A stretch of 64,000 nt of DNA from Trichodelitschia bisporula (Eukaryota; Ascomycota; Dothideomycetes; Phaeotrichales; Phaeotrichaceae), in NCBI GenBank assembly GCA_010356995.1, contig ML996690.1:499420-563419 (forward strand), in the 5' to 3' direction. Position numbers and translations under genes: made by a program. The notes under the pieces are model-generated. The model saw only the letters and a list, made by a program, of their open reading frames with translations, did not search any database and had not been told where the DNA came from. Positions 32,250 to 45,524 of this stretch are shown in pieces (positions within the stretch are counted from its first letter, which is position 1; every line of letters begins with the position of its first letter).

Positions 32250-35200
32250 GGTGGAGAGAAGAGAGAGATGCGGATTGGGATGAGCATGAATATAAAACTG
32301 CGCAAGTTGGTGGACATGAGATGGAGATGAGATGGAGATGCGCGCTTGGTAGGCTGGGACTGTAAATTTGCAAATATGCTAGGTGCGTTGGGCTGGAAGG
32401 GATAGTTTAATCGGCAATGATACCCCCCTCAGAGACGTGGTCCGGTGGTGGTGGTTGGATATCGGTGGTCGACGCCTCGCTAGACGGCATGTCCTGGCGT
32501 TCAACCACTGTTCTCGGTCTCCTTCTCCAAAGTCCACCATGGACACATACCTCCCGTTGTCCCAGATCCCATCAGTCGTGGTATGACCAGATTCTGGATG
32601 CGACTGATGCAGACATGAAAGGAGCATTGGTATGGTGGGAAGGAGCATACTAGAACCAAGGGTCATGATGTAATGAGCGCATGATAGAAGGAGCAAAGGA
32701 GGATACTTGGTGTCGAGGATTTAAGTCATGAGGACCTCTTCCTCTCTTCCTCTCTTTATCATCGACTTCAATCTTCAGTTTACCCAGTTGCCGCTGCAAA
32801 TTCTAGAACTTTGCTCCCATCTGACAAGGAACCTGGCTCCCATTCGGCTTGGGGATATGTGGGTTAGGGTGTCGCTCGGCCCGGGCGTCCTCGGAAAGTT
32901 ATGGCCGCACATGTCCGTAAAGATACCCAGGAAGGCGGTTATTACTTTTCCACGTAGCCCTGGGTCACTGCGGCGCGAGGCCTTCGTCGTCCTCAGGAGC
33001 ACAGTTCGCGATATTTACTTCACATATTAAGTCACCGGATACTCCCAGATGCAGGCTACATTTATATATGCTCTACAATGTGTCCGAGTGTCGGAGTGGA
33101 TTTGTGCCGATTTTCAACGAGCAAGGCTGACATATTCAATTCCCAATCCGGAAGGCGAAATACCTGCCTCGCGACGCCTCCGTTGCAAATAAACTGCATC
33201 CCTATCCTAAGAGAGGAGGACGAACCCAGGTCTTCGCTAAACCAGCAATTCCTCATTCTCTCCGTTACATCAATGCCGCCTCCAACCCCGCACTCAGCAC
33301 CTCCAGCGTGACGACTCTCGGCTGCGCAGTTTATTCCGGGCGGGGCGCCCCGCACTCGCGAGAAACAAAAACGACGCGTCCAACCCCACACCGAGGCCCA
33401 TCACGCATGAAACAAACACGCACAACGCGCCGACTCCACGTCGACCGATTGGCCCCTCCAACGTGCAGCGCATGAATTCACCTGCAGCCATGTCTTTCCC
33501 TATCAACCGCTAACAATACACTGACAGTGCCGAATCTCCGCGCCATCCCGCCTGTCTTTCGTAAAAACCGAATGATCGACACCGGCGCGATATTGCCTCC
33601 CTATGCGCTGGCAGAGTGTGGCTGCCTGAGCCCGGGATGTTGGGGGGGGGGGGGGGGAAGGCGCTATACGGTACCGTATTGGCGCGCTAGGAAGCAGGGC
33701 AGAGTAGCTCTTGGGTATTCCCGCAGAGGCGGCGCGTCGTGAAAGCAAGATTCACATCGCGAGCGGAGGTATTAGCGGCGGGGAGCCTTAGGCGCGGGAT
33801 GGGGGATTGGTGCGCAGCAAAGAGAAGATAGCTCGGGCAGTTGATCGCGCACAGCAGTTGGATCACAGCGACGCGATGCACCCCGCATGTCCTGCACGAA
33901 CGGAACAGCCTCCTTGCGGTAATACCTATCTTGCATACGCTGAACGCCCAGTTATCTACCCGCGACGCACAGTCACAGCATCTACCACAGATACTGTGGT
34001 GCCCAACCGGGACCCGCGGGCGGACCGCATCAATCCGCAATCTACACTACCCGCCCGCGACCTATATCCTACCGCATATAGCAAGGGATGAAGGCGTCAG
34101 CCGTATTCACCTCACCTGCATGAGCGAAGGCTGAGCAGATATTAAGTCCAGTGGTCAACTGTCAACAACGCGTGCAAGCGAAACCCAACATGTTGACATA
34201 CGCGTTCCCCGCCTCCTCTGCCCCCCATCGAGATACCCCACGCCCCACCGTCGGCTTCCCCAAGCCTCCAGCACCAGCCTCAGTCTCAGCCCTGCGCCCA
34301 TGCCACTCCACGTCAATTAAACCCTCACCGCCATCCCGCGCCACACGGACCGCCAGCCGTCCCCTGCTCGACGTACAAGCGCGCAAGCGCGCGTCTGTAC
34401 GCGGGTTGGGAGAAGGAGGGCGCGAGTGCCGCGGCCCCGCTCGGAGTCCATCTCCGAAGAAACCAACCACGTCTGGCTCGGCAAATACTAGACATTGAGT
34501 ATGAAATGCTTAACTAGCCAATTGTCACTGTGCCCATCTCCCGCCGCAGAGGTAAGGGCGCTCAAAGGACACGCAGGGTCCGCGAATCTGCGTCGCGATC
34601 GGGGCGCGCGACACCCCGGCTGCTTTGCCGGGGCCCCTTGCGATTCGAGCCGATTGCGCCGGGATGTGGTTCGGCAGCCCCTTATACCGGGGCGAAGGGG
34701 TTGGAAACGGGAGGCTGGGGGGGTACGTACCCGAGTCCGCGGGCAATGGGAAACGACGGGGGTGTTGTCGTTCGTCTTCAGATCCAGAAGTCAAAAAGTT
34801 CACGTCAATTGCGAGGGAGCAGAGTGGAACAGAAAGGGTTGCTTTTACTGCCGAGCGCATGCGCGAACTCGATAAGACCTGCCAGTTACAAAGAGCAACC
34901 GCCCCAGCGCAACCCTCTGTTAAACACGGGGCCCCGGTTTCCCCAAACTACCCCCCAATCCAGCTTTTGTGGAATGGATGTCGAATGCAAAAACCCGAGT
35001 ATCCCGCTCCAAAGTCAATCCTTCAATCCACGGCTACCATGGATTTTGTCTCAATTTCGCTTCACCCCATGCCGCGGCGGTCAGAGACTCTCGCCCGCGT
35101 GCACATTGCCCACCCAGTCCGCCCATCCTACCCGTAGTATCTGCCATCCTGCGAACGAGCGAGGAGAGAAGAGCCCATCGATGCTCACAACTGCGGCCCC

Positions 35201-35752
35201 CGCCCGCAAGCTCTCTCCCGCTTTCCGTTCTTGCAGCGCAAAAGCGCACCCGTGCCGCAGCCGATAACCGGCTGCCGAACGCACGGGTGGCCTCAGCCGC
35301 ACCCAAAAGGAAAAATAAAGGAAATGCAGACAGCAATCAAGAAAATCTTTCTCAAAGGCCATATGCTTTTTGTGCCTCGCCTATGCTTGTCCGACTGGTA
35401 AAACTTGGAGACGTTAGGAAAACAAGACAGCGCGCGGTAAAGGGGACATGTATTGCGCGAACACGCAAATCACAAACCGCTGGGATATTGTGGTATACAG
35501 AAAAAACAGACAGATTAATGTTCAAAGATCGGAGAAAGATCAAAATCCATCTGGGACTCGCTTGCTTGCTGTGAAATGCCGGTGAATCAGTAAAAAAAAA
35601 AACAAAGAGAGAAACGACATGTCGAACCGAATGCTCAGATCGGTGCCATACAGGTGTTTTTGATACAAGCGGGTGGTGTGGTTGATGTGGATGAACGGTT
35701 TGAAGGGGCGCAGGGAGCGGTGTGGAGGCTCCGAGCGCCAGGCATGACGTCT
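32250..35752. other. 3.5 kb gene-poor region between the sulfurtransferase and cyclin stops
   Basis: No supported gene. It contains a 16-G homopolymer at 33642-33657. Open frames on both strands (up to 245 codons at 34530-35267) are Arg/Pro/Ser-rich, overlap each other and show no family motif. Part may be a long 3' UTR of the cyclin gene. Confidence 0.5.
33642..33657. repeat. G16 homopolymer
   Basis: Sixteen consecutive G residues in non-coding DNA. The length may be imprecise because of sequencing or assembly error. Confidence 0.9.
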
Positions 35753-37029
35753 TCAGGTCGTGCTCATGCTGTGCATGCTACTCATCCGGTGTACTTGTTG
35801 TACTTGAGGATTCATCACGTCGAAGCGCTGAGGGAGGGTGTTGTAGCCATACGCCTGAGGGACTGGACTCGGTGTCGGTGGGAACTCGACTGCCATCTTG
35901 TCGTACGAATAGTCCATTGAGTTGTCCTCGGGTGTAATCGGGGGCGTCATGCAACCGTGCTGCATTGCATACCCGTGCTTTTGAGGTGTTTGAGGAGCGA
36001 CCTTTGACACATGGGCAGCAGGCTCGCGAGGTTCTTGGGCAATCTGGGCGTTGGAGTTCTCGGCCTGAGCCTGGAGCGTTTGCTTGTAGAACCAAGATTC
36101 GAGCGTTTGTGTGACCGACGAGAAATGAATCGTGCTGTACTTGCGCTGAACGACCTGTGTCGGTTCTTGCGCGATCGAGCAGAGCCGGCAGACAATAGAG
36201 TACTCGTACGTACCAGCCCACGTGTTTGCAGGAGCCTGGGGCCGGTTGAGGACGAAGCGGGCAAGAACCAGAGCGCAGCGTGCGAGAACGGATGGCCGGA
36301 GGCCCACGAAGTCCTTGTGAAAGAGAGCCATTTCGCAAAAGTACCACGTCATGTTTTGCAGCTCAATATCCTCCGAAGATCCGGTGTCGGCGAGGGCGAT
36401 CTGGAGAAAGCTGTCGGCAGTCGGATGACCTACGACCCATGTGAGAGTTTGCAGAACGTGCCCCTCCATCTGAAGAAACATTTCCTCATCGTACAGAGAG
36501 CAGCACATTGACCGCAGCTCCCGGATGGTAGGGACGCGCTCCTTCTTGTCGCCGTATTTGGCTGCGATAAGAAGAGAAACGCAACCGACTAATTGATAAT
36601 GGCGCTTGTACACAACTCTGCGAGAGCAGTAGCGGTCGAGGAGATTGACTGCGAGGAACCACGTTTCTGGGAGGAGTTGAAACGCAGAGTGTGCTTCGAC
36701 GAGAAAGTCGAGGAGGTATGGCCGCATGTACCATTGGATCTCTGTCTGCAGGTCTATTGAACTGACGTCTGGCATCGTCTCCGCTTGTATGGGTCAGCAT
36801 ATCGTCGTTACACCTTCGCAGGCAAGCTAACCTCCATGACCTCCATATGGTCCAGGATATCCTCCTGGTACTCGTCGGCAGTGATGCGCGACAGCTCTTG
36901 CCCGAATTGGCGGTGCTGAACGCGGGCGATAGCCCGAGCCCGGTCCCTTGCCCGCTCGGCAACACTGTAGACATCATCCTCCTGGACGAAGAAGGTATCG
37001 CAAGGACCATATCTTGATGGGCAAGCCAT
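35753..37029 (-). CDS. G1/S-specific cyclin (Cln type)
   Basis: Two exons, 37029-36832 and 36778-35753, with a 53-bp intron give 407 residues. It binds the main CDK to drive Start and polar growth. The cyclin box is clear: EIQWYMRPYLLDFLVEAHSA, then TWFLAVNLLDRYCSRR, HYQLVGCVSLLIAAKYGDKK and EERVP-like ERVPTIREL. The C-terminal cyclin fold follows (VVGHPTADSFLQIALADTG). The tail is Pro/Gln/Met-rich with TPP, SPVP and TPQ sites typical of phosphodegron-containing G1 cyclins. The intron acceptor CGGAG|ACG was chosen because it gives HMEVMETMPDVSSIDLQTE, the spacing usual in the family; an alternative donor 21 nt downstream would add seven residues. It lies alone in a gene desert. Confidence 0.88.
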
Positions 37030-37528
37030 GTTGGGCAAAAGAGTGGACGTCAATTCTCCGGGAGAGACGGTGTGCGGGGCGAACAGTGAAAATGAAGGTG
37101 GGGGCGACGAAGCGCTATTAGAGAGTGGAAGGTCTTGGTGGACCGTACAAAAGACAGTCGGTAGTTGGTGATCAAAAGAGTGAATACCCCTGTGAATCGA
37201 TGTGGCGGTATCCACAGATATGGAGGAAGATTTGAACGCTAGATGGAATTAGCCGGCTGATCGTTCGAGCATGCAAGGTCTCAAGATCATACCTTGGAAT
37301 TAAATTAGTATCTACGCATAGAAAACGAGGAAGAATGTGCCGGCGGCGATTGGGTAAAGGTAGAACACGAATGAACGTGTCCACCGGCGGCGCTGGCTAG
37401 GGACGAGTGCCTGGGAATGCCGAGGAGGGGTTGCGAAGAACCTGATGCTAAGCCACACCTGTCAGAACTGTACGTACAGAGAATATGCCCATTCCATTCC
37501 AAGGAGAATATCGGTTCCAGGGGGAGAT

Positions 37529-38290
37529 TTAGAATGTGGAGCCGAGCATGCGGATGTCAGAGTAGTCGAGGCCGTAAGTACCTCGGAGTCCGGTGAGGTT
37601 CAGGTAATCGGGTACGATCTCGTCAATGTGCGTGCTTGAAGGCTGGCGATAGGCGACCATTTCAATACCAGGCAGACCGCACCGTAGGCCATCAATGGCG
37701 TTTGCCTCGATGTCTTCCAGCAACGACAAGTGTTCTTCTCTGGAGCCCTAGGGAGTGCGGAGGGTGGCAGAATCCCACGGCGATTTCTGGAATGGGAGCA
37801 CAGCGGAATCCTGCTCCTTTGCGAGGGGTGTCCAAACTCTTTAAGCAATATTGCCTTCAAGAGATCCAGACCACTTTTCCCGCTCAGGCTCAACTCTCCG
37901 CAGTTGTCTCCAACTCCTCGAAGTCCCAGCTCTTCGAAGCCAACACCTGCCGTAGCCTTGCCCAGGGTCCACCGGATGTCCCAACCTGCCACCACCGGAC
38001 CCATCCCAATTGACGTCGAGATGTATCCAACGGCCTTCTCGATCGCATTTATGGCATCCACGTCGGCATTTTCACACGATCGCTCGCTCCGTTGCTGCAA
38101 TTTGGCTGACTGGAACCGGGACCTCCGAGGCTCAATTGGACCGGGACAAGCAAAACTTGCACTTACAAATTGACAGTACGGGATGTAATAATGAAGGTCT
38201 GGACGTTGATACGCCTTGACAAGCTTCAATTCCCTACGAGGTTCGAGTCGATGAGGGCGGTCCGCCGGCGAACGCAACTCCGTCAAACAG
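37529..38290 (-). other. Weak candidate gene or transcribed leader upstream of the cyclin
   Basis: One minus frame is open for 228 codons (38286-37600). It contains a good intron-like segment (GTAAGT... to ATTGCAG, 72 bp, divisible by three, no stop) between IPYCQF and QRSERSCENADVDAI. A second open frame (37729-37529) reads SLLEDIEANAIDGLRCGLPG and ends in DYSDIRMLGSTF. The balanced composition suggests coding, but I recognise no family, see no good ATG for the first part, and cannot find a convincing intron to join the two parts. It may instead be the spliced 5' leader of the cyclin mRNA with upstream ORFs. Confidence 0.25.
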
Positions 38291-38534
38291 CACTACACAA
38301 CGAGGAGACTCCCGGAAAAGGAGAGAGGAGAATGTCGAAGGGAAGAATTGGTGGAAGATGAGGAGAACAGAAGAGATGAGCTCTTCTAATGGAGTCGGAA
38401 GACCGTGTGGGGAGAGACGGTCAAGGAGAGGCCGGGGGAGTACGAGGAGGGTTCAGGAGAAAGGAGCAATGCCGAAGTAAATCGTCGACAATGAACTACT
38501 CCGATCCAACGCTCATGACTCCGACGGTAGTGGT

Positions 38535-38600
38535 CGGAAGAGAGAAGATGGGGGGGGGAGGGGGTGGAGAGAAGGAAGAGGGAGAAAGGGAGGAAAGGCA
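38535..38600. repeat. Polypurine/polypyrimidine tract
   Basis: Almost pure A/G on the plus strand with runs of nine and five G. In the cyclin (minus) sense this is a CT-rich tract, the type often found at fungal core promoters. Confidence 0.7.
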
Positions 38601-41600
38601 AGCGGAGTAAAGGACAAGATGAAGTGGAGGTTTGGCGAAGAAAAGTCAAGTCGAAAGGGTAAGCAGGTGTGGAGCTGCGCGCTGAGGGAGCTGGGCCCTG
38701 GACCGGGATGCTGCCCTGGGCTTTGGTTGGGGGGGGTGGTGGGCTTGCGTGTGGAAGGGGAGTGGGAGGAGGAGGGGGGGTCCGCCTGCGGACAAGGGTT
38801 CAAGGGTCGTCGCTCTCGGGCAGCCCTTTACGGTCAGCTTGGCACCGGAGCGCCTTCGCCTTCTCTACCAAGGTTGATGGACACTTGGTGGAGGTGGTGG
38901 AGGTGCTGATGTTGTTTGGCACTGTCAGGCTGGTGGCCGTGTGGTGGTTGCGGATGTGCCGTGGGCCGCGTTGTGGCCGTGAGAAGCGTGGGGAAGGGAG
39001 AGTTGGAGTACGGCAATTAAGAGATAGGACCGAGGATAATAATGCCACCGTAAGAAAGAGGAGAGTAGGTTGGAAGAAAGTCGGTAACGAGAATACGCAC
39101 GACCAGCATACGAGTAAAAAAGAGGCTTAAGCCAGTCTTTGGTGGTGAGGCCTGAATATCTCGAAAAGGCTCGAAAACGACCCTTCGAGGCTCTTTTGAT
39201 CCCCTTCGCTTCCTTCCCGCTTCTTCCGCCTTTTGACGGTGGAATCCTCTTCTCCTCTATCCTCTACATCCGTACAGTATCATCCCTTCAAACCCTCCAC
39301 GATGGACTCATAATTGCCCATCTGGCGGCTTCTACTCGCTGCTGTTATCCCGTCCACGCTCATCCCGAACCTTAACGATGATGATACTGTGCCGACGGGA
39401 ACTCCGCGATGGCTGAGTAGTCGCGAACGCGTTGGATCAAGTGGCTCTGGCAACCAATCGAGGCTCACTTCATCCTGGAGCTGTGGCGGTCGGTGAGAGT
39501 AGCCATTTGGCCCCATCGCCTGGCATCCAATCATCCCACGCTCGTCATTGAGGGTGGTAGTGACTGGTGCCGCTTTGCTACTCGTTGGCTTGCATTCAAC
39601 TCCAAGGCACTTTACGCTTTCTCCCCTTCTCCGTCTCCTCCTCCTTGAAGTTCCTTGTACAGCTGCTTCTCTTAGCCTCCTCTTCGCCTTGTTGCGGTTC
39701 GGCGGATTGCGCAATGAATCGAACGGATGCTGCTTGCCTCTAGCTTTGCTATCGGCTGCAAAGTCCTTACGGCTCCTCTTCTTCTGTTTCCAAACTCTCT
39801 TCCCGTCCTCCCCAACCACCCCCACCCCCCTTCAAACCCCCGTCACGCTGTGTCGCGTCGAGGCTGCTGCGTCGTCTGCGAGTCGCCATTATTCGCTCGC
39901 CGCCCGCTGCTGTCCGCCTCCTGCACTACGTACCTATGTAACGGGATGTAGAAACTTTTCCATCCGCTCTTTGGTTCGCTAGTTGATCCCCTCTAACAAG
40001 ATGGCGCTATTCCACCGACGGTGACGCTGGGTACAGGCTCTAAGCTAGGAGATGCCTGGATACCTATCTGCCACCTAACTGCAGTGTCTCCGCTACTCCG
40101 GCACGCAATGAAGATGTCGAAATGCACCGACAAACTGACATCTCGTCTCAGCCTGTGATCTGTGAAAGACGCGGGGGTAAAATAGAGATCACGAGTTTGA
40201 ACTTTGCATTCAACACCTCATCAACTCGCTATCTACGCCTCCCTAAACAGCCTCAAGGTTATCATCCTTCGGTGCCGTCCCTTCGCCGCCCGATTCCCCA
40301 CACACACCCAGCATCCCTCTCGCCCATCATCCGCTTATCCAGCCTGCAGCATTATTATTGCATGCGATTCTCCCCGGCCATCAGGCAAATCGGCCAGCCA
40401 GCCCGCCCCAGAAAAAAATTCGGCGCCGCGGCTTCCTATGAGATGCCCAAAACGGAACATCGTGGGCAGACACGTCCTGCACGACGCGACGCAAGATCAT
40501 CCCTTCTGCAGCGCGCGGCGCGCGGCGGGAAAGCAAAGCACTGACTGGAGGGTACTCTGGGCGCTGCAGCTTCGTCGATTCCTATTGCCCACTCTGAGCA
40601 TCGTTGACCCATGAATGTATCAATCCGTCATCCATTCAATCCGCTCACCTTACAGCCAACCTGATTGCTGCTTGCTGCTTGCTGCACAGCGTGCAGACAC
40701 TTGCGACGTTCGCGCACCCCGGGTCCTGCTTTACGCCTGCTTTAGCCTACTCTATTCATGATATTGCCTTTTCTTTCCAGGCCTAACCCTCTAACTGCCC
40801 TGCTTCAGGTCGCCCTACTCCGCGGGCATAGTTCCTGCTTTGTTCTCCAACCATTCACCAAGCTGGAACGTTCATGCTCACGCTCACTCAAAAAAATCCC
40901 CGGCAATCCCAACAGGCCCTGTTTCCCGCCCCTCCTCCAGTTACCGTCCTCATCCAGTATACCGGATAAAGAGTCTGGGGTTACGTCCAAGCGTCCGTAC
41001 TTCTGACCGGGTTGCCCCTCTGTTGAATTCCTGCGCCGGCTTGCCTGTGTGCAAATAGCCGAATCCTCACGTCCAGGATGAGCCCGGTTGAAGTTCAGGG
41101 ACGGGAAAAGTACCACTCTTCTCCCCGCCTCGCACGCTGGCCCGAAGCTGGCAGTCCAAATCGCTTGCGGGAAACAAGAGTGTACCTGAAATAACCACCT
41201 CCAAGGGTCCCTACCGTGTCTATCACCAAAAGGTACCTGGTTGACCACGCTATGCTAAGCTCCTCCCCAGTCTTCAGAAGCGATGGGTGACATGCAGCTC
41301 TAACATTTCCCCTCACGTCTGCCTGTGACAGGCCAATCGCGGGGGACGAAATCGTGGAACACGTGAGGCTCGCCTTTCTCTTTCAGCTGGCTCTTCTGGC
41401 CGAGCCGCGCGCGACTTCGATTTTCGAAACACCTTCTCCGCACTTCTAGCTTGGGCCATTCCCCACCCCGCCTCCCCGACGTGACCGTTGGCCGCCACCG
41501 CCCACTGCCCACTACTCGTGCAAACCAAGGTCCAACTTAGTGTGGGAAAGCTGCCGACCTAATGCTCAATTACGTCCTCCAGGCATTCGGTAACCCGCAA

Positions 41601-44600
41601 AGCCCGTGAGCAAGCCGGTCATGGAACGCAGAGGCGAGACGTCTAACGGCGAACTATCTATCGCGTGCAGAACCAGCTCGGCTGTCGGAAGGCGGCGGCT
41701 GTTTGACCAGTCGTCTGCGCGATACACATGGCGACATGGAACACTTTCGTGATTGCGCGGCACGACATTAGCATCGTAGCACAACGGATGGCTGTGGGGC
41801 GGGACGGCGGGTTTTAGTTGCACGGTCGGATGCAAGCCCTCAACGACGCGGCCGGCGCACATACTGTCATCCACAGCAGCTTCTGTGCAAGACGAGCAGA
41901 CGAAACAATGTCCGATCACCTGTTCTCGTGCCTTTTCGTCCCCCGCTGCTGCCGTGCCTTACGTATCAGACCTGCCCCGCGTGGTACGTTGCCAATGTAC
42001 CAAAGTACCGGAGTATACGTAGACTCGATATCAGCCGCCACTGGCCGGTTGCCCGCCTCCCGCTTTCTTGCCTGTGTCAGGAAGGCCTTTTGGATATTTT
42101 GGGGGTAGGTTTGATTGCTCACGCGGTCTGCTCTGCCTGTAAGAAACGTGAGCGGATCAACACCCCAGCATGAGCTGGTAGATCCGGGGCCAGGTGTGCA
42201 GGCCTGCGGCGAAGTGCAGCCCGGCGGAGAGAGCGACGCGCAGTCGGCCATCGGTACAGTACAAGTAGGTACGCGAGACGGGACATGGTCTTAATTGGAA
42301 CTTCCAAAGAGGCCAGACAATCCGGGTTGGTTGCATATGAAGATTCAAGATAACCATGCCAGACGTCGTCGCGACGCGCTCACATCGAGAGATTGAGCCG
42401 GAGCATCGAAGATGATGGAGATGAGATGGCTTACTTCGTCCGGCCTTCTGGTCGTCAATGCAGCGGGTGGAGCGCCGAAGGGATGGCGTCTGTGGAATGT
42501 TCGATTACTTTTGGCGTAGTGGCTCGCTTTTCCATGCACCGCAGCCAAAGCGGCAACCTCCAGGCTCGCGGCTCTACGCCATTGCAACCCACGGAGGAAA
42601 TTACCGAGCATCGTGGCGCGCGAACTCCAAGCCTGAACAGCTGAAGCACTACACAATAACCGCGCTGAGCTGCGTATCCCTATCCCGCACGTCAGGGACC
42701 CCCATGCCCGGCGTTTTCCATTCTCTCTATACGGCTCCTTCTTCGTTGCACTTCCGGCGTCACTATGGGACTGCTACTGTGGAGCGTGCGTTCCCCTTCG
42801 CCGGCAAATATACTACCACAATACCACCCACACCATACACGCCGCTTCGTTGGCCGGCCAAACCGTCCATCATATTCCCCCCGCCGATCTTACAACGCCA
42901 GCAACCCTGATTACGCGCAGGCAGAGGCTCGCCTCCTGCCGCGGGGCAGTCCATGTCGTCGTCGGGCACGAAGGACAGCGGCAGATGAGAAAGGGACGGG
43001 TTCAAGCTCCATCTCGTCTTGCCGATGTCGTTTCCACCACAACCACACATGCCCCGCGGCCAGGCCATATCCGCACATCATAAGTCCTGCGCGCGCAATC
43101 GCCTAAAACGGACCCCTCATCCCTACCCCACCCCAGCGCCAACCCCCGCGGTCGAACCTCAAACTGGCCATTGCGGAGTTGTGCCCGCTGCGGCCGCGAT
43201 GCAGCCGCGCCGGTCAGTGCTGCAGCCCGTTGACCATGACTTCTGGCGGTGTTACGGGCTTCGTAGGATTGGAGGTGGACCGACGCTCCGCTGCGTACTC
43301 CGCTGCGTGGGTTCGCGTCCATGATCGCCGTGCGTGCGGAGCTGAACGGCCGTGCCGCCTGCGCGCCGGCCAGTCTCGCCTTGCACGCGAGTCACGAGAA
43401 AAACACGGCTGCGCGTAATATAGGCGCGTGGGGAGCGCGATGCGGGGTCTGGTCTCGGGATGGGCATTGGGGGCTGAAGGGCACGGGTGTGGTGGCGAGT
43501 GTTGGTGGGTCTTTTTTGGGTGCGGGAGTTTGATGTCGTGGTTTGTGAGTTCGGTTAAGGGCTGCTGTACGGAGGTAAATGTCGTGTTGCACGACGATAA
43601 AGATGCGCTTGACAAGAGGTTGTTAAACTGGCGAGTACCCGCTTCGGAACCGAGCTTTCTAGCAAACGGACCGGAGACACGATGGATCACTGTCCTTTGA
43701 TAGGGATCCTGGTGTTCGCTAGTCTCTGTTGCGAAGACAACGAGATGATGGTGAGACAATCGCCGAAGTCCGATCACCAATTTGCTCAGCCACGCGCACA
43801 CACTGTGCCACTATTTTCTCCCGGGGGTCGGAGTACGTCACTTTCATCTTGAAACTGTCAGATGTCAACTTCACCTCCGCATTTCTCCACTAACGTAAAG
43901 CAAAATTCCACCGCCTCTCAAGGCGTCTGCCTTCTTTTCCGGTGGATCATTGCTCACCGCGTTGAAGAAGAAAGTCTCACATCTAGGCCTGCATCCTGCG
44001 GCCCCTCTGCACGTTACCTAGGCTTAGATTTTTTTCTCAACCGCTTCTCTATCTCCCGTCGGAAATTTCGACGGTATGTCCACGAGCTTCGAGGCCGTTG
44101 CTCCGTGCGAACCCACAAGGCCCGCCTATATCTGCAGCGACGCAAGGACTCGCGCGTTCCGCTCCGGACGGTAATGCATACTGCACCTTCCGTACGGAGC
44201 GAAGGGCCCCACCATCTACGCAGATGACCCGTGAATGTGGGGGGGGGATCGCAGCCGATATTGCTCCATCTCCTCGATGTAGACTACCACTTTTACGATC
44301 TTCAGCCGCGAGGCTCCGGCTCCCTTGAACCCAGATCAAATATGCACTATGGCAGAAGGGCCCCCGTGGATAACCGGTATGATCCTAAATATCGAATTTC
44401 GGCTTCTAGAAACCCCCGCTTTCGGCCTCCAAATGGAGCCAATTTGATATCTCGGGCCTAACGTCATCCTGCCCCACCCACTTTAAAACGCGTGTCGCGC
44501 CCACACGCAAACGCGTGCAAGACACGACCGACTAACTTCTCCACTCACTCTACTCTATTAGCTCCGGGCCTAGGCTACGCTCGCCGCGCTGCCGACACCT

Positions 44601-45524
44601 CATCGATGGCCAGCATGCAGTGTGATCAAGCTGGAACTTAGGCTCCATCACGAGTTCGTTTCTGCTGCCGCAGGCCTGATATGCGGCTGGGAACTAAGAA
44701 ATACGGTGGTTGGGTTTGGAGTGCCTTGTCGGACGTCGGCGGCTCATTTGTCCTATCCTTCGCCACGGGCTGGTACAGGTGTGCCTCCGCAATGACTCCG
44801 ACATAAAATCACCCGTGGATGTCGCACCTGGAGCACTAACGCTGTAACCAGGCTTCTTGGAGCGGGTTCGACTCTGAAACCGCGAGCGGTGACCAGGAAG
44901 CCATCATTTTTCTGTGAGTCGAGACACTTGCTAAGGCTCGGCCATGAATCATGGATGGTGCGGTAAGCGGATTCTTTCTTCTTTCTCGTGCGTCCACCTC
45001 TCTGGTTCCTTGTTTCTCATCTTCTTAAACTCTAATCCGGTCCATCTGGGTCGCCAAAACATCCGGTTCTGCAAATACTGTCGGACCCGCCATGACTGCG
45101 CAGCTCGGGGAACGAACTGCTGCTTCCACCACGGTTTCTCCACTTTTTGCGCAGGCGTCCTGTCATGGAAACGCAGGCGGCTCCGAAGCTTCATCCATCA
45201 TTCGAGGACGTGGAGCGGCCTCACGTGCGAGAGGACACGTCGTACTTCGCCGCCTTGTTAGGTCAGGCTCAACCATGGAGGATGCATTCTGCTACCATTT
45301 CCTCCCAGGGATCACTGCGACGTGTCCATTGGCGTAGCTCTTGCTCTATCATGGACCAGCTGTGAACAGGGGGGGGAAGCTCAAGTCTGTATCCACAGAC
45401 GGTCTACGTACTCACTGGATCGAGGCCGTCACCGACAGCACTCCACATACCCGCGTTGCTTATCCACAACAGGACATCTATGTACGAAAGGCGCCTATGC
45501 ACAACCTTGAAACTGCCCAGCAGC

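Larger units (their letters stand above)
37030..45524. other. 8.5 kb gene desert upstream of the G1 cyclin
   Basis: No confident gene on either strand. A weak minus-strand coding candidate lies at 37529-38290. A purine-rich tract on the plus strand at about 38535-38600, with G9 and G5 runs, is pyrimidine-rich in the cyclin sense. Longer open frames at 39280-39825 (-), 39548-39982 (+), 43214-43801 (-) and others are low-complexity or mutually antisense and lack family motifs. Expected contents are cyclin promoter and leader, possibly non-coding RNAs or decayed DNA. I found no tRNA or transposon protein. Confidence 0.5.

Noticed and set aside
39280-39982. Arg-rich minus-strand frame (181 codons) opposite a Leu-rich plus-strand frame (144 codons)
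   Set aside because: Mutually antisense, low-complexity, no recognisable domain; more likely CT-rich non-coding DNA.
43214-43801. 195-codon minus-strand open frame
   Set aside because: Arg/Pro/His-biased and overlapped by equally long frames on the other strand; no motif.
44820-44910. T-loop-like sequence GGGTTCGACTC, considered as a tRNA
   Set aside because: No acceptor, D or anticodon stem can be paired around it.
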